DNA of 52,522 nucleotides from Sphingomonas sp. PAMC 26605 (GTDB lineage: Bacteria > Pseudomonadota > Alphaproteobacteria > Sphingomonadales > Sphingomonadaceae), in the NCBI RefSeq assembly GCF_000241485.1, contig NZ_JH584242.1, forward strand, positions 208,386-260,907, given 5' to 3'. Of this stretch, positions 33,564-42,657 are shown in pieces (the stretch's first letter is position 1; every line of letters starts with the position of its first letter). Under the pieces are notes generated by a model, which did no database searches, was not told where the DNA came from, and was given only the letters and a program-made list of their open reading frames with translations. A program made the translations under genes and the position numbers.

Positions 33564-35491
33564 AACTTCACCCGGATCGGGGCGTCTTCGACCTCAACCC
33601 CGTCGTTGTTGTCGCGAATGGCCGTGGTAGTTTTCTTCTTCCTGATTATGTCGCTTTTGTCCGGTGCTTGCACCTGAGCGCGGGCTAGGAATGTAGGGTC
33701 TTTGAAATACAGCGGTTGCTTGCCGTAGATCATGGGGTAGCCCGCCATGTAGAGCAGCATGTCGCCAGCTTCCTCGATATCGCCGTTGGCGTTCTTCTTC
33801 GGCCCCGGCATCCGCAAACATTCGTCGGGGGTCAAAAGGGCGCGCTGGGTTTCCTGCACGGTTCGCGATTCCGAACCGGATAGCCAGCCCCCCCCCTTGT
33901 TCTTGCTGGTCGTGATTTGCTCTTTGATAATGGTGGTCTGGCCGGTCATCTTTGACAGGTGCTCGGCCGTCTCAAGCCGGTTCGGCGGATAGGCGTTCTG
34001 CACATGGCAATTCGACGTAACTAGCTCGTCATGGCCGTAGCCAGTTTCCCGGCTGCGAAGCTGGTTGATATCCTGACAAATCAGATAGAACTTTAGGCCG
34101 TAGCCGGCGGCAAACGCCAAGCTCTCCTGAATGATTTCGAGCTTCCCCAAGCTGGGAAACTCATCGATCATAAACAGCATCCGGTGCTTGTAATTGGCCT
34201 TCACGCGGCCGTTCTCAAACTCCTGCTTGGGTGCAAGGATGCGGACCATCATGTTCAACATGATGCGGACTAGCGGCCTGAGCCGGTTCTTATCGGTCGG
34301 CTGGGTGATGATGTAGAGGCTTACCGGCGTGTCGTAGTTCATCAGGTCGCGGATCGAAAAGTCAGACGTTGACGTGTTCGCCGCAACGACCGGATCGCGG
34401 TAAAGCTCGATATAGCTCTTGGCGGTCGAAAGGACGGAGCCGGCCTCCTCGTCGGGCCGGTCCATCATGTCACGGGCCGCACGCCCGACAACGGTATGGT
34501 TCTTTCCGCCGGGCAGGTGCCCGTAGCTCATCATTTCCTCCCAAAGCCCCTTAATCGGGCGCGCTGGGTCGGTAAGGAGCCCGTCAACCTCGCTCATGGT
34601 CGCGGCCGGACCGCCATTCTTGGCTTTGTAGATCGCATGAAGGATGACGCCCACGAACAGGGCCTGCGAGGTCTTCTGCCAATGGCTTTCCAGCCCCTTG
34701 CCGTCTGGATCGACTATCAGCGTTGCGAGGTTCTGAACGTCGGCAACCTCATTGTCCGTGCCGACGCGGATTTCGTCCAGCGGGTTCCAACGGACGCTCC
34801 CTCGCGACGATGCCGGCTCGAACCGCATGACGATCTGACCGGCGTGGTTCTTCCTCCAACCGGCGGTGAGCGCCCATAGCTCGCCCTTCAAGTCGGCAAC
34901 AACGGTGCTGTGTTTCCACGAAAGCAACGTCGGGATGACAAGCCCGACGCCCTTGCCCGATCGCGTCGGCGCATAGGTCAGAACGTGTTCGGGGCCGGAA
35001 TGACGCAGATAGGAAACCTTCCCGTCCTTCTCCTCATACGCACCGACATAAACGCCATCGTTGTCGATCAGGCTGGCGGCCTCGATGTCCTTCATGTCCG
35101 CCCATCGTGCGGAGCCGTGCAAAAACTCGTTGCCCTTGCCGCGCTTCGACATGGCGGCTTTGACGATCACGGCGATGACAATGCCGGCAACCGCTACGCC
35201 CATACCGATGCCGATCGACTTACCGAATAGACCTTTGAGGGTCGGCGCAGCGTTCCAAGCCATGAACCACGACACGATCCGCCACGGCGCATAGAAGTGG
35301 CCGGCGATGGGCGATCCCAACTGCGGCTGATAAGCCATGCTGCTCGCGAACATTTGGGTGGCGGCGGACACCCCCCCGATTACGGACGCCAGAACGATGA
35401 AGGCGATAAGCCCCCTTCCCTGCGACTGCCCGGTCTTTCGTCCTCTATTGCGGACTTGGGGACCGACTGAGTTGTTGCGGGTCGATTTCAT
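33560..35491 (-). CDS. traG: TraG, type IV coupling protein
   Basis: 643 residues. N-terminal membrane helices (LIAFIVLASVIGGVSAATQM and GMGVAVAGIVIAVIVKAA), Walker A in LTYAPTRSGKGVGLVIPTLL near 172 and Walker B LFMIDEFPSLGKLE near 440. It forms the inner-membrane ATPase ring that links the relaxosome to the type IV secretion channel. It sits in the traF-traG-traI order of RP4 and overlaps traF by 4 bp. Confidence 0.95.
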   Translation of the reverse strand: MKSTRNNSVGPQVRNRGRKTGQSQGRGLIAFIVLASVIGGVSAATQMFASSMAYQPQLGSPIAGHFYAPWRIVSWFMAWNAAPTLKGLFGKSIGIGMGVAVAGIVIAVIVKAAMSKRGKGNEFLHGSARWADMKDIEAASLIDNDGVYVGAYEEKDGKVSYLRHSGPEHVLTYAPTRSGKGVGLVIPTLLSWKHSTVVADLKGELWALTAGWRKNHAGQIVMRFEPASSRGSVRWNPLDEIRVGTDNEVADVQNLATLIVDPDGKGLESHWQKTSQALFVGVILHAIYKAKNGGPAATMSEVDGLLTDPARPIKGLWEEMMSYGHLPGGKNHTVVGRAARDMMDRPDEEAGSVLSTAKSYIELYRDPVVAANTSTSDFSIRDLMNYDTPVSLYIITQPTDKNRLRPLVRIMLNMMVRILAPKQEFENGRVKANYKHRMLFMIDEFPSLGKLEIIQESLAFAAGYGLKFYLICQDINQLRSRETGYGHDELVTSNCHVQNAYPPNRLETAEHLSKMTGQTTIIKEQITTSKNKGGGWLSGSESRTVQETQRALLTPDECLRMPGPKKNANGDIEEAGDMLLYMAGYPMIYGKQPLYFKDPTFLARAQVQAPDKSDIIRKKKTTTAIRDNNDGVEVEDAPIRVKL

Positions 35492-35525
35492 GCCTCGGTT
35501 CCTCTCATCGATCGGCTGTCGTCGG

Positions 35526-37826
35526 TCATCGGCTGCGTCCTCTGCCCTTCACGGTTCCATCGGCCCCGATCTCGATCCGGTCGCCTATCGCAAATCTGGC
35601 GGCTCGCGCCGCGCTGGTGGCATCGATCGGCAGCACCATGATTTCGTCGCCGCGTCGTAGGAGCGCCATTTTTTGACCCTCCACTTCTCTCGTCCCCGCA
35701 TAAGATAGCGGAATCTCGCTGGGCTCGAAAGGCCGGTGTTTCGGTATATCCATTCCCGCCACCCGTTTAGCTTCGCGCTCGGTGATGTATTTCTCGACGG
35801 GGGTTGTCGGCTGCGCGGTCACTCCTGTCCCAGAAACATCCCGTCGCAAGAGACGATCTCGCCGGGCTTCTGCGCTGTCCACGTTTGGACGAACATCACG
35901 CGGCAATAGCAGCGAAGGTCGCTCGGCGAAGCGAACCACACCGAGTTCGGACAGATTCCGCACGCGATCTCGGGCTTCGGGCGGCGAGACTCGTCCAACG
36001 CGACCAATGTTCGGCTTGCCACCTGTAAGCCCTCGGGTTCCTCGGGGGCTCCGTGGTCGGGCTGGCCCGGTTCTTCCGTCAATGCCAGCTCCGCTGGCAG
36101 CGCCTCGGGTGATACTTGGCTGTCCTGTGCCATCGGCGGCTCCTCGCTCGCTGACGGGGCCTGTGTCGGCTCTGGCGGGGCTGGTTGAGGCTCCGGCTGG
36201 GTGCTCCCGTCCACTAGCCGCATTGCCTCCTCGATCTCCTCGTCCAAGGTCTTCTCTGCCACGGTCGGCCTCCTGCTGGGTTATGGTAGTGACAAGCGCC
36301 TGACGGCGGCGCTCAAGATCGGAATCATCAAAGCGAATGGGGAGCGCGGCACGGGCTGCGGCTTGCGCGACGCGCTCCTTAAACTCGGCGCTCCCGGCGA
36401 TCGTCAGTTCCTCGCCGTACCTTTCGCGCGCGATCCTGAGCGCGGCCGTGATGCCTTCGATCTCGGCTCCACGGGAGACGTGCAAGCTCGCGCCGTCGTC
36501 CCTGACGGCCGCGCCGGCTGTCCTGTAGATGATGGTCCCGCGCTTGGTGATGTGATCGGCGCGCTCGTTCGCGCTGAGTCCGTGTGCGACGGTCCCGGTC
36601 GCCTGCACGGCGTTCGCCGCCTGATGCTTTCGCCCTTCGCGGGCGCGAAGGGCCGCCAGTGCCTCGGCGCTTCCCGTTTTCGCCTCGGCCTGCAACCATT
36701 CGTGCCAGCCCTTGCGGTCGTTGCGCTCGTTGATCCGCTCGCGCTCGCGCTGATAGGCCGTCGCGATCTTGTCGATGGCCTGCTTGGTCGCGCGCGAAGT
36801 GAGACTATAGGACAGCTTGCGGGTGAGGCCGCCTCCTCCCGCCAGCTTGATCGCGCCCCTGCGGAACCGCCCGGCTCGCTTCACGGCCTCGATCGCGGCG
36901 GCTTTCTTCGCTGATGCTGCTGCAAGCTCGGCCGATCGGGCGGCGCGTCGGTTGTTCTGCTGATCTTGGTAGCGCGCGAATAGCTCTGCGGTGTCCGCGC
37001 GTGACGCCATTGGGCGCGGCTCATAAGCTCGCGCTTGGGCGGGCTGGGCCTGCGTGCCATCGGCGGCCGTAAATGGCCCTAGCCGATCTTCTAGCGCCTT
37101 TTTGGACAGGTCGCGTGCGATCGAACTGGCCTTGATAGCTGTCCCGTTCTCCGCGACCACGACAAGCCCGTTACCGCGTGCCTGCATGGTGAGCCCGTTC
37201 GCCGCCATGGTGGCGTGCAAAGCCTGCCAGCTATCGGCCGTCTTGATTTCGTCGGCGCATGTTCGGCGTACCCAGCCGATCATGCTTTCCAAGCCGGTGA
37301 TCTGCTCCATGTCGGCCGCGCGGCCTTCCCCTCCTCGTTTCTGAGATTGGTGGTTATCGCGCTCAAGACCGAACTCGGCCTCCAGCTTGTCGCATAGCTC
37401 GCCAAGCGTCCGGTAATCCCGCAACGGGGAGTGTACCGTGTGGCGGGTCGGATGAACCTTGTTGATCGCGATATGAAGGTGGACGTTATCCGTATCGTGA
37501 TGCGCCGCACTGACGCGCTGATGTTCGCGAAATCCAAGCCCGGCGCAAATACGCTGCTCGACCTCCCTAAGAACTTCCGGCGTAGGATACTCCCCGGGGC
37601 GGAAAGAGACTATCAAGTGATAGGTTTTATCGGCATTCGATCGGGTGTTTAGCGTCTGCACCGCCATGCACGCGATGGCCGCTGCGTCGGGATCGTCGGT
37701 GCGACAATTCGTAACGGCGATCTCGCCAACCCGCTCGTCGCGACCTTGCGCGCTGGTGATGTAGCGGACCAACCCACCGAAGTCGCTCTTTCGCGTGACA
37801 CGCATAGAGACATGTTTCGCGATCAC
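35526..37826 (-). CDS. traI: TraI relaxase (MOBP, RP4-type)
   Basis: 766 residues. The N-terminus (KSDFGGLVRYITSAQG) has Tyr22, the same position as the RP4 nicking Tyr. SADKTYHLIVSFRPGEYP and HHDTDNVHLHIAINKVHPT supply motif II and the histidine triad. It nicks oriT, stays bound to the 5' end and pilots the strand. GTG 37826 is the start. A KorB operator lies 18 bp upstream. The C-terminal part is Arg/Gly-rich and overlaps traH in another frame. Confidence 0.95.
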   Translation of the reverse strand: MIAKHVSMRVTRKSDFGGLVRYITSAQGRDERVGEIAVTNCRTDDPDAAAIACMAVQTLNTRSNADKTYHLIVSFRPGEYPTPEVLREVEQRICAGLGFREHQRVSAAHHDTDNVHLHIAINKVHPTRHTVHSPLRDYRTLGELCDKLEAEFGLERDNHQSQKRGGEGRAADMEQITGLESMIGWVRRTCADEIKTADSWQALHATMAANGLTMQARGNGLVVVAENGTAIKASSIARDLSKKALEDRLGPFTAADGTQAQPAQARAYEPRPMASRADTAELFARYQDQQNNRRAARSAELAAASAKKAAAIEAVKRAGRFRRGAIKLAGGGGLTRKLSYSLTSRATKQAIDKIATAYQRERERINERNDRKGWHEWLQAEAKTGSAEALAALRAREGRKHQAANAVQATGTVAHGLSANERADHITKRGTIIYRTAGAAVRDDGASLHVSRGAEIEGITAALRIARERYGEELTIAGSAEFKERVAQAAARAALPIRFDDSDLERRRQALVTTITQQEADRGREDLGRGDRGGNAASGREHPAGASTSPARADTGPVSERGAADGTGQPSITRGAASGAGIDGRTGPARPRSPRGTRGLTGGKPNIGRVGRVSPPEARDRVRNLSELGVVRFAERPSLLLPRDVRPNVDSAEARRDRLLRRDVSGTGVTAQPTTPVEKYITEREAKRVAGMDIPKHRPFEPSEIPLSYAGTREVEGQKMALLRRGDEIMVLPIDATSAARAARFAIGDRIEIGADGTVKGRGRSR
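35819..36262 (-). CDS. traH: TraH, acidic relaxosome protein nested in traI
   Basis: 147 residues read in a different frame on the same strand as traI. MAEKTLDEEIEEAMRLVDG and a long Pro/Glu-rich acidic stretch match the character of RP4 TraH, which is also encoded wholly within traI and stabilises the relaxase-TraJ-oriT complex. The C-terminal third adds Cys-containing sequence (ACGICPNSVWF, RCYCRVMFV). Strong coding character in two frames supports it. Confidence 0.7.
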   Translation of the reverse strand: MAEKTLDEEIEEAMRLVDGSTQPEPQPAPPEPTQAPSASEEPPMAQDSQVSPEALPAELALTEEPGQPDHGAPEEPEGLQVASRTLVALDESRRPKPEIACGICPNSVWFASPSDLRCYCRVMFVQTWTAQKPGEIVSCDGMFLGQE

Positions 37827-37843
37827 GCTGCGGCTTTCAAAAT

Positions 37844-37856
37844 TTTAGCCGCTAAA
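37844..37856 (-). promoter_or_regulatory. KorB-type operator OB between traI and traJ
   Basis: TTTAGCCGCTAAA between the traJ stop (37858) and the traI start (37826). It could control traI expression within the leader operon. Confidence 0.8.
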
Positions 37857-37857
37857 T

Positions 37858-38235
37858 TCACGGACGGGCGATCAGGACGGCTTTGGCGATCTCGCGAAGC
37901 TCCTCCTGCCCGGCTTCAAGCTTTTTCAAAAGGCCGCGAACGATGGCCCGCATATTGTCGGGTTTGAACTCGTCCAGCTTGGGGTCGTCGGTCAGCCATA
38001 GCTTCAACAAACCTCCCATCCGGCCAAGGTCGCCGTTGATCGCAACAAGCCGTTGCACCTGCTCCATATCGACTACGCCACGGGGTTTGTAGCCAAGCCC
38101 CATCTGTCGAAGATAGCTCGACGCGCTCAATCCAACGTCGCGTGCCAGCGCCTCGATCGTCGCCTTTTCCTCGGGCAGAACCCGGACCTTGATTGCCGGG
38201 CTTCCCTTCCTCGTTGGCGTCCGATCCTCGTCCAT
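37858..38235 (-). CDS. traJ: TraJ, oriT-recognition protein
   Basis: 125 residues. The stretch INGDLGRMGGLLKLWLTDDP is almost the RP4 TraJ sequence. The N-terminal PTRKGSPAIKVRVLPEE and helical centre form the ribbon-helix-helix DNA-binding part. It binds the oriT inverted repeat and recruits TraI. ATG 38235 follows GGAGGAG. Divergent from traK across oriT, as in RP4. Confidence 0.95.
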   Translation of the reverse strand: MDEDRTPTRKGSPAIKVRVLPEEKATIEALARDVGLSASSYLRQMGLGYKPRGVVDMEQVQRLVAINGDLGRMGGLLKLWLTDDPKLDEFKPDNMRAIVRGLLKKLEAGQEELREIAKAVLIARP

Positions 38236-38299
38236 CTTACTCCTCCGACGCGGTAGCGACGGGCCTCGCAGAGCAGGATTCCCGTTGAGCAGCCCCGCT

Positions 38300-38390
38300 G
38301 CGAATAAGGGAAGTGAAGTGAGCTGGCCGGCTTGCCGGTGGGGTCACTTCACCTATCCTGCCCCGTCTTCGACGTTTATACGCCAGATAT
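38300..38390 (+). other. oriT: Origin of transfer (oriT), RP4 type
   Basis: GAATAAGGGAAGTGAAGTGA and the later TCACTTCACCTATCCTGCCC closely match RP4 oriT. GTGAAGTGA (38313-38321) and TCACTTCAC (38344-38352) form the TraJ-binding inverted repeat with an inner CCGGCTTGCCGG hairpin. The P-type nick sequence TATCCTG^C places nic between 38360 and 38361. It lies between traJ and traK as expected. Confidence 0.92.
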
Positions 38391-38547
38391 GAACCGTTTT
38401 ATAGGGTCGCTACAATGCCTATATCCGTCGTGTAGGCTGGCTTTTTGGCCTTAAATTTGGCACTTTTCCAAAAGTACAGGGTTTCTAGCTGGACCGTACA
38501 CAGTTCGTACATGGTTCCTACACTCGGACGGAAAGGGTTCGTGCAGA

Positions 38548-38970
38548 ATGGCGGACAAGGTGGCAAAGCCTTTCACAGAGCGTTTGCGTGATCGGGCGGC
38601 CTCCTCGAAAGGTCGGCCGGGTCTTGCGAACCGGGCTGCGATCCTTGCTGCGAGGGAGGACATTCAAGCCGCGTTGGCCGATCGCTGGCGCGTCCGCCAG
38701 ATATGGGAACAGCTTGTCGAGGAAAAGCGGATCGCTTGCGGTTACGTCTGGTTCGCGAAACATGTCCGCGATCTAATACGCTCCCCGGCACAATCGATCG
38801 TAGCACCTGTCGGACCCGCCACTAGCTCGGACGCTTCCGCCGCCCCCACTGCTCCCCGCGTCGAACCGGCTCCCCCTGCCGATCCGCCACCTTCGGAAAC
38901 CCCGGAGCCTCGTCCCCGCCCTAAACGGTTCTACCACCCGGAATCGCCTGACATGAAGGATTACCTATGA
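38548..38970 (+). CDS. traK: TraK, oriT-binding relaxosome protein
   Basis: 140 residues. VRQIWEQLVEEKRIACGYVWF and the Pro-rich tail ending PESPDMKDYL parallel RP4 TraK (which ends DKKDLL). TraK wraps and bends oriT DNA to help TraI reach nic. Repeated GTACA-type words at 38474-38523 upstream are candidate binding sites. It overlaps traL by ATGA. Confidence 0.9.
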   Translation: MADKVAKPFTERLRDRAASSKGRPGLANRAAILAAREDIQAALADRWRVRQIWEQLVEEKRIACGYVWFAKHVRDLIRSPAQSIVAPVGPATSSDASAAPTAPRVEPAPPADPPPSETPEPRPRPKRFYHPESPDMKDYL

Positions 38971-39692
38971 GCAACGTCCATATCGTTCTTCAAGGCAAGG
39001 GCGGTATCGGCAAGTCGCTGGCCGCTTCGATGCTCGCACAATTCCTGATCTTGCGCGGGGAAACGCCGCTCTGCATCGACACTGATCCTACTAACGCGAC
39101 GTTCGCCGGCTTCAAGGCGTTCAACGTTAAGAAGCTGGCCCTGCTCGAAAACGGCGATATCAACCCGCGCAATTTTGACGCGATGATGGAGCTTGTCCAA
39201 GGTGCCAAGGGGAGCGTCGTGATTGATAGCGGCGCGAGCACCTATCAACCTCTCTCGGCCTATATGTTCGACAACGGGGCGGCCGAAGTCATCAAGGACC
39301 TAGGGCACCAGCTTGTCTTGCATACGCTCGTGGTCGGCGGGCAGTCGATGACCGACACTATCGCCGGCTTCGCCTCGATCGCCGACGCTTTCCCCGCCCC
39401 GGCGACGATCGTGGCTTGGCTCAACCCCTATCATGGGCCGATCGAACATGAGGGCAAAGGGTTCGAGCAAATGAAGGTCTATCGCGAGAATAAGGATCGG
39501 GTAGCGGCGATCGTCGCGCTCCCCGATCTCAAGCGGGAAACGTTCGGCGCGGACGTTCGCGACATGCTTGCCGAACGAAAGACGTTCGCGGAAGCGATCG
39601 AAAACCCGGCGCTGGCTCTTATGCAGCGGCACCGGCTGGGCCGGATGCGCGACGCGATCTTTGGCGAGCTTTCCAAAGCGGCGATCATCTGA
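38967..39692 (+). CDS. traL: TraL, ParA-like ATPase
   Basis: 241 residues. VLQGKGGIGKSLAASMLAQFL is a deviant Walker A of the ParA/MinD family, and CIDTDPTNATF follows. It occupies the traL position after traK and overlaps traM. Its job in RP4 is poorly defined, possibly positioning the transfer apparatus. Confidence 0.88.
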   Translation: MSNVHIVLQGKGGIGKSLAASMLAQFLILRGETPLCIDTDPTNATFAGFKAFNVKKLALLENGDINPRNFDAMMELVQGAKGSVVIDSGASTYQPLSAYMFDNGAAEVIKDLGHQLVLHTLVVGGQSMTDTIAGFASIADAFPAPATIVAWLNPYHGPIEHEGKGFEQMKVYRENKDRVAAIVALPDLKRETFGADVRDMLAERKTFAEAIENPALALMQRHRLGRMRDAIFGELSKAAII

Positions 39693-40129
39693 TGGCCGAT
39701 CATGCCAGAATCCGCGCGCTGATCGCTGAGATTGCCGGGACGCATGGCGTCGCCCTGTCGCCTGACGATCCGCTGATGATCCTACAGACGATCAACACAA
39801 TGCTCCTGACGGAAAGCGCGGACGCGCATCAAGCGCAACTGGAAGCGTTCAAAAGCGAGCTAGAGGAAATGGCGAACCGTTGGTCTGTGACAATCAACGA
39901 GAAGGCAGAATCGATCCTCAACGCCGCTCTGGTTGCGGCGGAAGCCGCTATGAAACAGCGCATGGCGGAAGGCGCTAAAACGCTCGTCGCCGAAATGGCG
40001 GCCGAAGTCAGCAAGGGCCGCGGGAAGCCGCTAGAAGACGGCGTGCGGATCGCAAACCGCAATCTGATCGCCTCGGGCCTGACGATCGCAGCGGCGATCG
40101 TCGCTCTGGTGGCGGTCCTAATTCACTAG
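39692..40129 (+). CDS. traM: TraM, membrane-anchored transfer protein
   Basis: 145 residues. A long coiled-coil helical region (QAQLEAFKSELEEMANRWSV) is followed by one C-terminal membrane segment (GLTIAAAIVALVAVLIH), as in RP4 TraM. ATG 39692 overlaps the traL stop. Last gene of the traKLM operon. Confidence 0.82.
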   Translation: MADHARIRALIAEIAGTHGVALSPDDPLMILQTINTMLLTESADAHQAQLEAFKSELEEMANRWSVTINEKAESILNAALVAAEAAMKQRMAEGAKTLVAEMAAEVSKGRGKPLEDGVRIANRNLIASGLTIAAAIVALVAVLIH

Positions 40130-40140
40130 GACCGCCCCTC

Positions 40141-40761
40141 CTATGCCGCGCCGCCCCCGCGTGTCTGCGATAGACCACGGGACAGACTGAGGCCGCCTGA
40201 CGGTGTGCCCTCCTGCACCAGCTCCCGCTTCTTCTCCTGCCGCTGGCGCATGTGTAGCTCGTGGAGCCTGCGGGCCTCTTGTAGCTCGGCGAAGTCCTCT
40301 GCGAGCTTCGGTTGCCGGTGTTCCAGCTTCTCGGCCGCCAGCGCCTCGATCTTCGATCCGTTCGCCGTAATCCCGTCCCTGATCTCGCGAACCGTCTCAA
40401 GCCGGTTCTGCAACGTGTGGATGACGGCCTGAGCCTGCGCAACCTGAGCCTGCCACCTGGCCCGTGCGCCGGGCAACGCCAGCATCCCCGGCGGGTGCGA
40501 CTGCACCTGTTGCAATCGGGCACTCTGTGTCTCGATCATGTTCTCAAGCCGGTCCTCGATTTGGCTGGCCTGATCCTGCTTTTTCTCGATGACTTCGACC
40601 ATCGCGGCGGCATACTGCTCCTCGATAGCCGGGGCCGCGATCTCAGCCGCCTGTTGGTCCTCGATCCCACGCGCCAAACCTAGCAGCCCGTCGGCGTCAG
40701 CGATCGGATCGCCGGTCCCGTTGGACAGAGGTTGCTTGTTGCTATCGATCAGCCCGGCCAT
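40141..40761 (-). CDS. Coiled-coil protein in the kfr region
   Basis: 206 residues, nearly all heptad-like helix (MVEVIEKKQDQASQIEDRLEN, then LQNRLETVREIRDG). The position between traM and korB is where IncP plasmids carry kfr genes (kfrA/B/C), and length and coiled coil fit a KfrC-like role in stable inheritance. By eye this is positional evidence only. A KorB operator lies 18 bp upstream of the start. Confidence 0.6.
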   Translation of the reverse strand: MAGLIDSNKQPLSNGTGDPIADADGLLGLARGIEDQQAAEIAAPAIEEQYAAAMVEVIEKKQDQASQIEDRLENMIETQSARLQQVQSHPPGMLALPGARARWQAQVAQAQAVIHTLQNRLETVREIRDGITANGSKIEALAAEKLEHRQPKLAEDFAELQEARRLHELHMRQRQEKKRELVQEGTPSGGLSLSRGLSQTRGGGAA

Positions 40762-40778
40762 GCAAAGCTCCTCGGAAT

Positions 40779-40791
40779 TTTAGCGGCTAAA
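40779..40791 (-). promoter_or_regulatory. KorB-type operator OB upstream of the coiled-coil gene
   Basis: TTTAGCGGCTAAA, extended to the 19-bp near-perfect palindrome AATTTTAGCGGCTAAAATT. It probably represses the coiled-coil gene. Confidence 0.85.
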
Positions 40792-40879
40792 ATTATCGCT
40801 CGGACTATATCCGATACGCGCCAAAGAAAAAGGCTCCGCTTTCGCGAGGCCTCCTGTCATCGGCTGGGGCGTGTCGCGA

Positions 40880-41908
40880 TCATCCCTCAATAACTGAAAC
40901 CAATCTTACGTCGCCAAGCTCGGCCTCAAACTCGCTCCTGTCGTCGTCGTATTTCATCCACGATACACCTTCGCGCGACGGACGGCGATTGAGCATCAAG
41001 CGGCCCGGCCGGCCGTAATGCTCGACGGTCACAATCGCCTTTTTGAGCTTGTCGGGATCGACCTCTTTATCCTCCTTCTCCTTCGCCGGTTCCGGCTCGG
41101 CTGGGGGCGTATCGCCCTCCCCTTCACCTTCGCCCTGACTGCTGTTGGAAGTCAGAAACTCCTTGAGCAACCGTACACTCCCGCGCGTGATCTCCTGCTC
41201 CTCGTCGTCAAGCCAATCCGTCACGCCTTCGGGGTGCTTTTTGTAGAGCCCGACAAGCTCGTTAATTAACGTCACGTCCCGGCACCGCTCGGATTGGAAA
41301 ATTTCGGCGATCGGATCGGGCAAGTCGAGCAAGGCGGCGTGTTGGGTGACATAGGCGTTGGATTTGCCGATCGCCTTGGCAATGTCTTGCTTTTTGACCT
41401 TCTTCGCCAGTTCGCGGCCGATAAAATCGGCGATCTCGCGAGCCGTCAGCGCGTCGCGCTGTAGGTTCTCGATGACCTGATCCGCCTCGGTATAGTCCGC
41501 GTCCACAAAGGCCGGGATCGTCGTCTTGCCGGCGATGCCTGATGCCCGGAAGCGACGCGCACCGTGGTTGATGAGGAACCGGCCCTCCTGATCGGGATGG
41601 GGCCGAACAGAAATAGGGGTCTTAACGCCGCGAAGGGCGATCGTGCCGGCCATTTCCTCAAGCGACGCCGGATCGAACGTCGTGCGGGGCTGGTTCGGGT
41701 CTTCCTCGATCAACTCCATTGCGATCTCGGACGCTTTCCCCCCAGTCGGAGCGTCACCGCTGGCAGGCGTAGGATCGGCGAGGAGGCCGGACAGGTCGCC
41801 CATAGCGCCAATTCCCAAGCCTGAGCCCTGCGCTGCGTCCTCGGGCTTCCTGCGGCCCTTGGCGAGCTTTCCCGCCGGCTTCTTCTCGTCGGTCGGGTCG
41901 GCCATCAC
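40880..41908 (-). CDS. korB: KorB, ParB-family repressor and partition protein
   Basis: 342 residues. A ParB-like N-terminal domain (QPRTTFDPASLEEMAGTIAL ... FLINHGARRFRASGIAG), the HTH segment (KKVKQDIAKAIGKSNAYVTQ) and a C-terminal SH3-like dimer domain (GRPGRLMLNRRPSREG) match KorB. It would bind the five TTTAGCSGCTAAA sites, repress the backbone operons and act with IncC in partition. The start overlaps the incC stop (ATGA). Confidence 0.92.
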   Translation of the reverse strand: MMADPTDEKKPAGKLAKGRRKPEDAAQGSGLGIGAMGDLSGLLADPTPASGDAPTGGKASEIAMELIEEDPNQPRTTFDPASLEEMAGTIALRGVKTPISVRPHPDQEGRFLINHGARRFRASGIAGKTTIPAFVDADYTEADQVIENLQRDALTAREIADFIGRELAKKVKKQDIAKAIGKSNAYVTQHAALLDLPDPIAEIFQSERCRDVTLINELVGLYKKHPEGVTDWLDDEEQEITRGSVRLLKEFLTSNSSQGEGEGEGDTPPAEPEPAKEKEDKEVDPDKLKKAIVTVEHYGRPGRLMLNRRPSREGVSWMKYDDDRSEFEAELGDVRLVSVIEG

Positions 41909-42657
41909 GCGATCTCCATCTTATCGTGAATATGTTGGGTCATCGCGCGGACCTCCTTCGTGGCCGCTCGGGCGGAAGTCCTGCGGATTTCCCATACGGG
42001 GCAATGCGACGCGAGGGCGTCGGCAATGCTGCTGCGGTAGCCGATCGGCGTCGGCATAATCAGGGCAGGGTAGGCGGCCTGTAACTCTGCAAGGTAGCGC
42101 GTGTGGCGCGGGTTGCGCCCGTCAACCTTGCTCGGGATCATCCCAAGGAATTGCAGCTTGGTATTGGCTTTACGAATGGCCGCGATCGTGGCGTTCATCT
42201 TCGTGATGCCCTGCAACGCATAAGCCTCAAGCTCAATCGGCGACGCGACAAAATCTGCCGCCAGCAACGCGGATGCCATGGCATTGCCAAGGGACGGAGC
42301 GGTGTCGATCAGGCACACGTCAAAGCCGTGCGCTGAAATAACCGCGATGCTCTCGCGGAAGCCGTTTGCGGCCTGCTGCAAGTCTAGCTTCTCAAGGTCC
42401 GCAAGGCGGGCGTCGGCTGGAACCAAAGCGATGTTGTCGATGGGTGCCAGATCAAATTGTGTCACCGCACCAAACAGGCTGCTGGCGACGATATCGCCCT
42501 TATGGACGCCGAGGGTGAAGCTCGCGTTGCCCTGCGTGTCCAGGTCGATCACGGCAACCTTTAGACCGCGCTCGGCGAAGTCGAAGGCCAGATGGACAAG
42601 CGTGGAAGTCTTGCCAACGCCGCCCTTCTGATTGGCTATCACTAGCGTTTTCATCAT
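41905..42657 (-). CDS. incC: IncC, ParA-type partition ATPase
   Basis: 250 residues from ATG 42657: TLVIANQKGGVGKTSTLVHL is the ParA Walker A and VIDLDTQGNASF the A' motif. GGAGACGGC supplies the ribosome site, and the start overlaps the korA stop (ATGA). The same frame stays open upstream to a TTG at 42834, inside korA, which would give a 309-residue form. RK2 makes long and short IncC from a start region overlapping korA, so two products are possible here. Confidence 0.92.
   Translation of the reverse strand: MMKTLVIANQKGGVGKTSTLVHLAFDFAERGLKVAVIDLDTQGNASFTLGVHKGDIVASSLFGAVTQFDLAPIDNIALVPADARLADLEKLDLQQAANGFRESIAVISAHGFDVCLIDTAPSLGNAMASALLAADFVASPIELEAYALQGITKMNATIAAIRKANTKLQFLGMIPSKVDGRNPRHTRYLAELQAAYPALIMPTPIGYRSSIADALASHCPVWEIRRTSARAATKEVRAMTQHIHDKMEIA

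Noticed and set aside
35782..36303. Plus-strand frame opposite traI and traH
   Set aside because: Pro/Arg/Ser-rich composition typical of antisense reading of GC-rich genes; no start signal.
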